The translations under genes and the position numbers were made by a program. Below are positions 1 to 11,200 of a DNA stretch of 26,374 nucleotides, piece after piece. Source of the DNA: a virus. A model generated the notes under the pieces. That model saw only the letters and a program-made list of their open reading frames with translations, searched no databases and had not been told where the DNA came from. The stretch lies in the IMG/VR virus record IMGVR_UViG_3300023179_000443, positions 1 to 26,374 of that record, one strand, 5' to 3'. Each line of letters opens with the position of its first letter. Position 1 is the stretch's first letter.

Positions 1-1602
1 GGCTCTTAAAACTTCTGCTCCATCGCAGAACAAGTACCCATTAGGTGGCGAAATTCCAGCATAAGACACAATTGTTCCTACAGGAACCACAGCTATACGA
101 GAAAATAATAAATTTCTAGTTGTTTTTTTAACTAAACCGTTCTGAATTACAAGAAATGTATCAGTGGGTAAAGCTGTATTTCCAGTAATAGTTTCTTTAT
201 CATTTAAAAAGGAAGGGTCAATTTCTACTGTAAACGTTTTTTGTGTGCCACCTGTAGCACCATCGAATAAAATTGAACCGTCGCTAGTGGTTCTTATATC
301 ACCACTAATATTAAAAGTTGTAGTGTTTGCTAACTGAGTAGCTGACCCGCTTATGCTACCAGTATAAACTCCAGTAAAATTACCTATAAATTGTGTTGTA
401 CCCGCATTATTTCCCACAACATCCGCATATACACGCCCATATGCTTTATTAGTATCTCCTAAATTATAAATTGAATTGGCACCAGGAATAATAGTCTTTG
501 ATGTTGTGGTATCATTCAAAGTAGTCTGCGATCCTACAAATAATTTCTTTGCTATACTTGTTCCACCGGCAACAATAAGAGCACCTGTTAAATTTGTAAC
601 AGTTGTATTAGATGCTAAATCGGTAGACCCTAATATCTTTACCGACTGAGAAAACTTTCCGGACCCTACTACATCCAAAGTTTCTAAAGGATTTATATTA
701 TTAACACCTATTCTAGTTCCTTTTAGTGTGAGCAAATCTACAGCATTAGGATTTACATAGGTTCGAAAAATAGTATTGGCACCATCTGTATTGTTGTAGA
801 TAACTAATTCTCCGCCAGAATTACTAGCAAAACTTATATTAGAATTAGATCCTAATGTTAAACCTTCGTCACTTCTAATAGTAAATCTATAATCTGTTGC
901 ACCTGCAATATCAGATCTTAAAAATTTTGTAGATTCAACAGTAAAATTTCCTACTAACAATGCGCTTGCTTTTTCAGCCGTTCCCCAAAATTTATTAGAA
1001 ACTCCTCCTGATTCTGCAAATGCTTTGCTACTAAGATTAATACCAGGATTTAGCTCAACAAACCCATCAATAGTAATCTTTGGTGTGAACTTATTTTTTG
1101 TTAAAATTATAACCGTTTCACCGCCTACAACAAATCTAATTATTATTCTATCAATATTTAAAGTATCTTTTATTGTTTCAATTACTGGACCACTATCAGA
1201 CCCTTGGCTAAACTGCGGACCGATCAATATCCAACTAGCTCCAGACCAGAAAAATAACTGCTTGTTTGTTAAATCTACCCAAATATCGCCAACTTTTTTA
1301 TTTGTAGGTGGAGTGAAAGATTTAAAAACGTTTCCTGCTGGTCCATAAGTTTGCCCATCAAACACTTTTAATTGATTGTTGTTACTATCATACCAAATTT
1401 GTCCGACAACTGATTTAGTAGGTAATGGCTGAGCAGTACCGGCAAAATTTTCTAAAAGATGTAAAAAATTTTCTCCTATTGACCTTGCGTATCCTGGATA
1501 GTTTTTACCTACAAACTCTAAACTAGTTTGAGTGTTTAATTGACTATCTTCTACAGTTATAGGATTTTTTGTAGTATCAGTAAAATTCAATGTGTATGGC
1601 AT
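1..1602 (-). CDS. Tail fibre protein with C-terminal tail-collar domain (partial, runs off left edge)
   Basis: The frame is open from an ATG at 1602 to the window edge, giving 534 residues without a stop; the C-terminus is missing. Residues 1-52 resemble the N-terminal module common in fibres of marine T4-like phages (motif VGKNYPGYARSIGENFLHLL), probably the baseplate-attachment end. Two WxD-type repeats follow, VGQIWYDSNNNQLKVFDG near 66-83 and VGDIWVDLTNKQLFFWSG near 104-121. The middle is Ser/Thr/Asn/Gly-rich with fibre-type modules (GSISGSATQLANTTTFNISG). From residue 507 the start of a phage tail-collar domain is clear: PVGTIVSYAG, then PPNGYLFCDG. The gene starts one base after the stop of the 202-residue gene, so it is probably translated from the same message. 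The role is inferred to be host-receptor binding, as in short tail fibres (gp12-like) or similar adhesins; which fibre it is cannot be settled from this part. Confidence 0.85.
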   Translation of the reverse strand, partial: MPYTLNFTDTTKNPITVEDSQLNTQTSLEFVGKNYPGYARSIGENFLHLLENFAGTAQPLPTKSVVGQIWYDSNNNQLKVFDGQTYGPAGNVFKSFTPPTNKKVGDIWVDLTNKQLFFWSGASWILIGPQFSQGSDSGPVIETIKDTLNIDRIIIRFVVGGETVIILTKNKFTPKITIDGFVELNPGINLSSKAFAESGGVSNKFWGTAEKASALLVGNFTVESTKFLRSDIAGATDYRFTIRSDEGLTLGSNSNISFASNSGGELVIYNNTDGANTIFRTYVNPNAVDLLTLKGTRIGVNNINPLETLDVVGSGKFSQSVKILGSTDLASNTTVTNLTGALIVAGGTSIAKKLFVGSQTTLNDTTTSKTIIPGANSIYNLGDTNKAYGRVYADVVGNNAGTTQFIGNFTGVYTGSISGSATQLANTTTFNISGDIRTTSDGSILFDGATGGTQKTFTVEIDPSFLNDKETITGNTALPTDTFLVIQNGLVKKTTRNLLFSRIAVVPVGTIVSYAGISPPNGYLFCDGAEVLRA

Positions 1603-1603
1603 A

Positions 1604-2212
1604 TTAGATCTCACTTAATCCTGTTAAACTTTGTACTCTTACTGTATAATCTATCTGAATTAAACGATTCAAACTTTTTTGTACAGGGTGAAAAATAACA
1701 TGAGTTAATAATCGTCCATCACCATCTGGATTATATGATTCTAGCCCTAGCTCATCAAATACATAGGTTCCTTCATTATTAGAACTATTATCAAAAGCCT
1801 CTTGATCAGCTGGCTCACCGTAATCTAATAAGCACGTAACAAAAATGTCTGTATAATTAGTACCTGTTATATGCCTAGTCTCAAGTTTATTTCTAATAGG
1901 ATCTATATTAACAACAGATCTATCATCAATAACTTTACTATAAGTTTTATTATATAAGCTGGCATTAGTGCCCGTGCTATTAGGAGTCAAGTAAGTTATA
2001 ATCCCGGTAGGATCGATTGTTGTTCCTCCATTACCAAAAATCATTTTATAGACAAAACCTCTACCCGAATTAGCCATGCTTTCTGCTAGACCTATACTCA
2101 TATTTTCATAATGTATAGCATTACGCTTATTAATATAAACTTTTCCGGAATTAGGATCAAATATTTTTATATGACCTTCTATATGAATTCCTGTTAATTC
2201 TTTATCTAGCAT
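1604..2212 (-). CDS. Virion structural protein, baseplate/fibre-associated, function unknown
   Basis: 202 residues from the ATG at 2212. A longer frame from a TTG at 2230 exists, but that codon would lie just before the purine-rich stretch AAAAGAGAC that can serve as ribosome-binding site for the ATG, so the ATG is preferred. The protein begins with a short beta-rich segment (GHIKIFDPNSGKVYINKRNA, about 13-32), followed by IHYENMS and a Gly-rich stretch around 49-63 (NSGRGFVYKMIFGNGG). I recognise this style of protein from T4-like phages of aquatic bacteria but know no proven function. No signal peptide or membrane segment is seen. It sits between the giant virion protein and the collar fibre, behind its own candidate late promoter. 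That position suggests a wedge-to-fibre adaptor, perhaps occupying the place of T4 gp8 or gp10, but the sequence does not prove it. Confidence 0.75.
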   Translation of the reverse strand: MLDKELTGIHIEGHIKIFDPNSGKVYINKRNAIHYENMSIGLAESMANSGRGFVYKMIFGNGGTTIDPTGIITYLTPNSTGTNASLYNKTYSKVIDDRSVVNIDPIRNKLETRHITGTNYTDIFVTCLLDYGEPADQEAFDNSSNNEGTYVFDELGLESYNPDGDGRLLTHVIFHPVQKSLNRLIQIDYTVRVQSLTGLSEI

Positions 2213-2230
2213 AGTTTTGTCTCTTTTCAA

Positions 2231-2238
2231 TATTTATT
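2231..2238 (-). promoter_or_regulatory. Candidate T4-type late promoter box for the 202-residue gene and fibre
   Basis: On the minus strand the box reads AATAAATA, close to the T4 late consensus TATAAATA. It overlaps the TAA stop of the giant gene and lies 18 nt before the ATG at 2212, the same spacing as the box before gp6. The expected start site would leave a very short leader containing AAGAGAC. The call rests on shared sequence and spacing only; such boxes also arise by chance in AT-rich DNA. Confidence 0.45.
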
Positions 2239-5200
2239 ATATATTAATTTCAGGATAAAAAGGTTTAACAGCAAGAATAAACCTAGCCTGTTCAGAATTC
2301 GAAGCAATTAACGGCAAATCCTTATCTTTCCAAGTTCTTCCTATACGTTTAACTACTAATATTTCTTTGTTTGAAACCACTGGATCTTGAAATTCAACTA
2401 AAGAACCGTCGGCGGGTACCGTAAATCCGGCTTGGAAAATAGAATCTGCTTCTGGACTATATGGATAATTTTTTAATTTATCAAATTTAACTATAGAAGA
2501 TTTATTTACTCTTTGACCGCTTAAGAATACCTCAACACCGTCCTGATCCGTCTGAGACTCAAAATCTTTATTTGGTACTTGTGGAACAAAATCTAAATTA
2601 ATCTGTGTTGTACTTTCTGTAGTAATTAACTTAGAAACTAATTGCTGATCTAAATAAGGAATAGTTTCTGTACTACCAATATTAATAACTAATATCCCAG
2701 CCTTGTGTAAAACAGGAGATCCTGTTCCTAAAGTAGCACGTCTAATTTTACGTAATTCATTGCCTTCTTTTTCAAAATATTCAATACGTTCTCCATTAAT
2801 TTCAATAATACCTGGTATATTCTCTATAATACTAGGTTCATCTAATACTGATCCATCATCAACCTTTATTACTGTAACAAATTGTGTTAAATCTTCAGAT
2901 AATCTTGTTATTTTATCTTTATTAAATCTTTTATAGTGTACTCTGCCTAACATGTCTTTAAACTGCATGTACCCAAATCCATCATCTTTAATCGCAGAAG
3001 TAAACAAGACTATATCAATAATATCACTAGTATCAACAGATGCAGTCAAAATAATTTGATCTTTAAAGGTATCTAAATAAAAATCAATACCAGATGATAA
3101 TAATTTATTATTCTTAATGACCCATACAAAGTCATCTATATTAACTTTTTTAGATAACTTTATTTTCCCTCCTTGTAAACTTCTATATCTATAAAAATCA
3201 GGAGTATCAATATCTAATCCTTGGATATAAGTCAAACTTTCTTGAGAACGTTCGATTTCTAATACATCATGGTTATAAAAACTAATAACTTCAATGTGTT
3301 TATTATTTAGAGGAGCTGAAACAAATTCTAAATTTAAAGAACTGTTTATCCTTTTTAAAGAATATTGAAAACTTATATTATTAGAAACTAATAGTTTTGC
3401 TCCTTCTATATATAATGATGAGTCTAAAATTATACTTACTCCGGCTACATCAACATTATAATCAGTTAACCTAGATAATAATTTTCCGTTAAGATACACT
3501 TTTAACTGCTCAACATTAACTTGATATGGAACTTGCTCATATTGTGTCAGACGATAACTTAAATTATTATTAGATAATTCAAAATACTCGTTTAGATAAG
3601 GATATAATATCTCTCCATCTACTATAACTATAACATTAGAATGGTCCGGTAACAAATTTCCTACTTGATTAGATAAAACAAAACTTAAGGTAGACCCGTC
3701 ACCTACAAAAGTTTCTGACTTAATAATACTAGCTGTAGAATTTTCATCATTAGTCATTAAGTAAGTTATTACAGATCCAGAAGTAGGAGCTTGTCCAAAT
3801 CTTATTCCGGTACGATTAGTCATTGAATAAGAAATGTCTGTTTCAAAAATTTCGTAATTTAGCACTGCTCCATCTACTAAAACAATATTGCCATTTGTTT
3901 CAGAAAATGGAGCATTAGTAATAAACTCTAATGTACTTCCATCACCTATAAAATAATCCTGATCTAGTAGATATTCCGAACTATAACCTATTGAAATAAT
4001 ACTAACTTGACTATTAACTACAGGAATATTGGTAAGCTTTACAGATCTCGATTTCCAATCATAACTATAATCATCTCCAGAGACTAGTATGATTGAATTT
4101 AATTTAACAATTATTCCATTTGTATTTTGTGGTAGTTGAGGAATAGAAAAAGTATCTTCAACCCCGTTAGCTATAAATGTTTTAAATAAAATCTTGGCTC
4201 CTGAAGTTCTAGGAGCTTGAAAAACTTTTATTGCTACAGCATCAACAATATGCCCAGGAACTACTTCTTCTGGAGCTGGACTATTTAAAGGTGTAATTAA
4301 ATCATCACCATCAACAATAATATCTTCTGGATTGACTCCATTAGCTGAAGAAAACGAAAAGCTTCCTCCGACTAACTGAGTATCATAATCATTAGGTTTA
4401 GGACTTATACTTCCATCTTCTGTTACTTGTTGATTTTCTTCTCCCCATAACTCGGAATTCCATCCAAGCGAATCCCACCCTCCGGTTCCAATGAAATTTA
4501 CTAAACCTTGTATATTCACTCCACCGTAATCAATTCCTGTCATAAGCTGACTAAAATCTTTGCCTACCATTCCAATTTCAGGATTGTAATAATGATGTAT
4601 TCTATCTAGGGCATGTAAATGTAAAAAGCTTATTTTATATTTTATCTCTATATTTTGCCCTCTTAAAGGAGCAGTTTCTAAAACTAGCATTCCATAATAA
4701 CTTGTAAATCCTCTAGAGACACTAGACTTAACAGTAACATAATAGTCGTCTTTTAATAGTTCAATTCCGTCTGCTTTAACTATATAGGAATCTTTAGAAG
4801 TCACAGGGGCATATTTTAATAAAAATTGACGCAGACTACCTGTTCCATTAAACGTTTCAGTAATATCTAATTCATTATCTTTATAATAATTTGATCTAGC
4901 AACTCGATCAAATTTCATTGAAACTTTAGAGGCTCGTACTACTTCTGATTCTAAAACAGCAACAACCTTAGCAGGCATGCCATTCTCTGATAATCCACCA
5001 TCTACTTCAATTAAAGGAGTAGTAAGATATCCGGACCCAGCATCAGTAATTTGTATTCTATTAAGCTTACCACCTGCTATATAACCGTTAGCTTTGGCTA
5101 TTTTCTTAGCTTGTCCATTAATTTTTATTATAGGATTAAACAAATAGCCAGAACCACTATCAACAATTACTAACTCTTTGATATAGCATCCTACGTTATC

Positions 5201-8200
5201 CTTAAAAAATTTCCATGGATATGAATTTAACATTGTATCTAATGTTGTGCTGTCATCGAAAATATTAAAATTAACAACATTCAACTTAAAATTTTCATCA
5301 ACATAAGAAGGCAAATCAAAGTCTGTGACAACTGATCCAGAATTTTCAATTCTAGAATAAGAACTTACATACTCCCTAATCTTAGTTCTATAAGGCTTAA
5401 CTTCTTTTATATAATCCTCAAAATTTTCTAAATTATCATTTTTATATGTTATCTTTTGTTTCAACTCTCCAAGATTGTGTTTGCTTTTAATAAAACTTGT
5501 TTTTGTTATATAATCAACAAAAGGTTGTTCATACAAAACATATCTTAACGAACTAAAGAATAATTCTAAATACTCAGTATATAAATCATCGACTAAAATA
5601 TTTTTCTTTAAGACATTAAGAATAATTCTTAATTCTTTTACAGGTAAGTTATCATAGTAAAAACTATCATACAAATTTCCGTCATACCCTATAATGTTTT
5701 TAGTAAAATCATAAAGTCCAGAATTTATCTGTATAGTTCCATTTTGTCTTCCAATAACTTTATAGTTTTTAGTATAATCAATAGTACTAACATTATTATA
5801 CTTTTCCAACAATAACCAACCACCAGATCCAATAGTTTCAACTTTAACTATATCTCCAATCTTTGACTCTAATAGATAAAGTTGATTAGTATTTTCAACT
5901 AAATGATTAATTTTAGTATATTGATTATATCCTTCAAGATACCAGTCAATATAATCCCAATATTTTTTTACATCGTAACTTTGACTTTTAATTCTAAAAA
6001 ACTTTCCAGTCCCTGAATATTCGTAAAGACTCCAAGTTCCAAAAACTACTTCATCATTTTTTACTAAAACTGTGTAACTGCGAACACTTAATATTGTATC
6101 GTCTATATATCCTTTACCTGCATTTATAATCTCAACACTAGTTACTTGACCTAATGTATCAATTACACAACGTAATTTAGCTCCTATTCCAGATCCTACT
6201 ACTTTTACCCATGGTGGATTTACATACCCATAACCAGGGTTAACTATCTTAACCTCTATAATTCTTCCACTTTCAATAATAGGCGTTACTGTTGCTTGAG
6301 ATAATAGAGCTGTGTTAATAAAACGTTGTTCTTCAACTATATCAATAGCTTTATCCCAAATACCACTACTACTAGACGGAGGAATATCATAATTGTTCAA
6401 ATCAGATATATCATATTCATCTGTTATAACTTTCCCCTTTAAAACTAAATTGACTCTCTCTACAAATTGTTTTAATGCTTCTATGCGATTAATAAACATA
6501 CTTTGTCTAGGACGATTACTAATTCCGTATCGTTTTTTAGGAGGCAATTTTAAACTAGGAATCTGTCGATTATATTGATCATATCCAATAAGGCTATCTT
6601 CCCACTTTAATTCTATACTAGGAGGAATAATTGTTTTTTCATGTGTGCTTAGAAGTTTCCAATGACTATGTAGATTTGAATTCTGATACTGTTCATCAAC
6701 AGTGAAATATTCTATATTTAAATTTGTTTTTTTAGATTTTATATAGTTTATTAGATTAACTAAAATAAAACTATTAGATCCAATTAAACTCATACATTCG
6801 TACCCGTAACCTATTGGATCTGCTATTAACTTACTTACATTATTAGCACTTAATTTTCTGTCTACTACAGAAAGAGGAACAATTGTAGGATTCTTTACCC
6901 AATAGTAATAAACATTTTTAAAGCTTTGACTTACATTATCATAAACTTGTCTTAAACTGTAAACACTATTTCCATAACGTGAAGTTCCGCTTATTCCTAA
7001 ACTATCGCCTTTATCGGATCCAGATAAAGTATCCCATTCTGATGGTTTATACTTAGTTTCTACCCATTCATAAACATCGATACTAGCAGTTTTATAAAGT
7101 TTATTCCAATTAGTGGATCTGTACGTGATATTACCTAAACTATTTTCTATAAACTTGGCACGACTTAAATCCCACCATAAAGTTCCTACATAATTTTTAC
7201 TCCAAAACTGTCCTTCATCAACAATAACTTGCGAAGTTCCTATGCTATAGACAGCTGGATCATAAAAGGTCTTAAATTTAATTTCTTGATCAGCAGGACC
7301 AGGAATCTTACCTTGAGTTGTATCAACTATATCTATATACTTTAAAAGTTGATTAAATTCTGTATCATACAAGTAAGATTTTTTAAACTTTGAAATATCA
7401 ACATTATCTTCTTGTATATACTTTATTTTCCAAGAAGTAGATTTAGGAAATTTTGTGTACGAAAATACCTTACCAGCATTAGAGGCTAAATCTTCTTCTT
7501 CATTTATTGCACTTACAATTATAGTATCATCACCTACTGCTAGACTAAATCCATAACCATCTGAAATGTCGGTAAACTGATCCGTAGATAAAGATTCACC
7601 AAAACTGTAATTTTCAAAAAACTTATCAAATACATCTACTCTTCCTGAATTTATTCTAATATCATTAAATCTTAAAGTATTATTATCAAATATAGTGTTA
7701 TCATTATCGAAAGTAGCAAAGTTATCAACGTCGCCATTTATAGACAAAACAACTAATGTCTGATCATTATTCATAAAAAATATAGAGTACCCGAAATAAT
7801 CAAAAGATCCCGGAGTCTTCGAAACTACATCTTGCTGAAAAACAAATACATCATTTACTAACTTATAAATTTTGACTAAACCTGAATTTACAATAGGATT
7901 ATCTGCCTCAATTTCTCCTACTGCTATCTTTTTTCCATCACTAGTAATTGCTACACTGTAACCAAATAAATTAGATAAAGTCAACGTTTGTGTCAAAGAA
8001 TAAAGATCTGATACTTTTTTATAAATTTTAACACTGTTTGTGTTTTTATCACCTAATACTGTTACTGTACCATTAGTTGCTAAACTTGTAGACGACACTG
8101 AAATTGATTGAATTTCAACCCATTGATTAGTAACAAATTTATAAGAATATAAATTACTAGAGCTAGTTACCAAAGTATAATATGTATTATCAGAATATAA

Positions 8201-11200
8201 AATCGAAATACAAGTTCCATACGATGTAACCGGTTTATTAAAAGTAGAAAAATACTGATAGGTTCCTAATGTACTATCCTTAATATAAAAATGAACGCTA
8301 TTTGTTAAATCTGCTTTAGTTTCAGATAAAACTAACCATTCAGTGTCCGGACTCAGAGCTACAGCTAACCCTAGTTGTGTCGAATCATCATAAAAAGTTT
8401 TTATTATTTGTTGTTGAACAAAACTATTATCTTTAGTATTTTTAAAAAATATACTAATAGTATCGATATCTCCTACTGCACTAACCATACCATTTTGGCT
8501 AACTGCGACAACTCTACCAAAATTTTCATTATTTCGTGGTATGTCTAATCCGTTAATCGTGTTAATATTATAGACTTTTTTATATTCTAAAACTGTTTTT
8601 TTACCATAACCGTTGTCATCAATCCATACGAGTTCATTAGACTTAATCCTTTCAGGAATAACATCATTTAGTTGGTCAATATGATTAACTCTAGATTCAG
8701 TGAATATATAAATCAGTGTGGCTGTACTATCCGGAAAAAGATCATCCTTCCATTCTGGTATAGTCTTTTTTATATTAATTTTTTTGCCTGATATACTATC
8801 AATTTTATAAAATCCGTTAATCAAAGTAACATTATCAATTCCTATTATTTGCCCTGCATACATATTTGGTATTGAATCAAGAGTAATTGATAATACAGAA
8901 TTATTATATTCAATCTTCTCTACTCTAGTAGCACTATGAGTTAAACGATAAACTGTCCATTTTCTCTGCGATTCTAGAAAAGCACACCAAACATAACTTC
9001 CTTCATTAAAATCTTCTATATCGAGACTCAATATCTCATCTAAAACGTCTAAACTAGCAGAGACATCATCATACCTAACATATCCTGGCGTTCTTAAAAA
9101 TTCTTTTTTAACTGATGTAGGCCAAAGATTAGTTTTATATTCTATAGGCTTAATATATATTTCACTACCTTTTACTCTATAAACAAAATCAGGTTTTACA
9201 ACATCTGTTTCGGTTAGTTCGAATGGCTGAGGATTTAATAATATTTTTTCTTCATTAAGATTAAATTCTATTTCTTCATAAGTAGAAATATTTCCGTATG
9301 TACCTAGTCTAATTGCCCACTCTTCATTGAATGAAAGACTTTCTTGATTATCTGCACTTAATACATCAAATAATTTGGAAAAAGAATTTAAAGTTCCTTT
9401 TTCTTTAATATACCCTTGATAAAATTTATATTGACTAATATCGTCTAAAACAATATTTTCTAGGTATTGTCTTTTTTGATATCCAATCAAATGTTGTGCA
9501 ATTTTTTGTTGTTCAATATCAAAATTGTCACTATCTAAATCATAAAAATCATTAAATTGTTCAGTTTTATAATCCCAATTTGGCAACATTTCTGAATTAG
9601 GTTTTTCTTTTAATATGTACCAATCGTTAGAATTAAACGCAGCAGTTCCTGTCAAAAAAGTTTTAGCCGAATAATAAAAATCTTTATGAAAAACAATATC
9701 ACCTAAATTGTAATCTGTCCATACTTCCCAATCTTGAATTTTAGCTTGATCGTAAATGAAACCTGGAATATTAAAACCTCCGTTCCAGTTTGTAGACACA
9801 TATCCCTGTATTTTTAATTTATCATGCTTATATCCAGATTCTACATCATAAATTACATCATTAAACAAACTAACGTTATCTAATAATACTATATGTTCTT
9901 TTTGAATAGTTCTAAAATTAGCTCCGTAGATTCCGTGAGGATTATTAGCTGGTACAGTCAAGGTAAATTCGTTATTTTCTCTAAAACTATTTAAAAACTC
10001 ATCTTCAAGTAATGACCCATCTACTCTAAATATCTGATACCCATAAAAAGTATCAGAAATATTATCTACTACGGCATAATCATTTGTAAAAGTCAGACTT
10101 ATCGCCGAAGGGCTCAAACTTAAGGCACTGCCAGTTTTCCAATTTTGTGTAGTCCAAAATACAAACTCTTTTATACTTGTGTCCCAATTTTCAACTGACT
10201 TTAAAGAAGTATTATATCTATCAAAGACAAAACCCTGTTCTTGTAAATATTTTCCATATCCTCCAATAAAATTCACTACCTCTTGAATAGTATAAAATTT
10301 AGTTCCATATGATAGAATATGCTCCGTTCTAGTGTCATATGATTCCGGAAGTATAATATCTTTACCTCCAATTATAGGCAATGAAGGAAGTTTTACATAT
10401 AAATCTGTATCAAATAAACTAGAACTAGTATGTGTAACCTTTACTCTATAATAAGACTTATTTTGATAAACTATGGTCCCTGATTGATATCTTTGATTAG
10501 TCTCCCAATTTATGTAAGACTCCGATATCCCTCCTACGTTAATCTCACGACCACGACCTAAAGTTAAATAATACTTAAAATAAGGCTGATTTTTAGTATA
10601 ACCTCGTACTTCATAACCGTCGTCAAATTTTGTTATAACTATTCCGCTATAATTTATATTTTTTAAAGGACTGCTTTTATTTAAAAATACTTTGTAGTTC
10701 TCACTAGGTAAAAAAACTCCATTTGTACTACTAGGATTCTTACTTGTTAAAATTATCTTAAATTTATCCTTATTTGTGAAACCACCGACTCTATATGAAA
10801 TTTTATTAATAATAGAATCTAAAGACGCTTTATATTTTAATAAAGGATTAACTAAACCTGGAGAAAAATTATTAACTACGTAATTTACTAAACCTGATGT
10901 AAACACACGATTATCAGAAACAACTGTAGTAGGTAAAACAAGATCTTTCAATCGGATTCTTAAATTAGTTGGACTATAAACAAGTTGTCCTACAAAATTT
11001 CTTACTATTCTACTTCTATCAAATGCTAAGGTTATCACTTTACTAGGATTCATTATCATAGCTGTTTGTAACAGACTAAACGAATGATAACTACTACGTC
11101 TCCAAGCAGTTTCTACAGGAGCTTGATCCCCAAATACATAATATCCTTTTTGTGTAGGCTGTACATAACCATTTACAAAACCAGAAATAATAGGATCTAA

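Noticed and set aside
1025-1348. Plus-strand open frame opposite the collar fibre gene
   Set aside because: It is antisense to a well-supported fibre gene, has no recognisable domain and looks like a shadow frame of AT-rich coding DNA.
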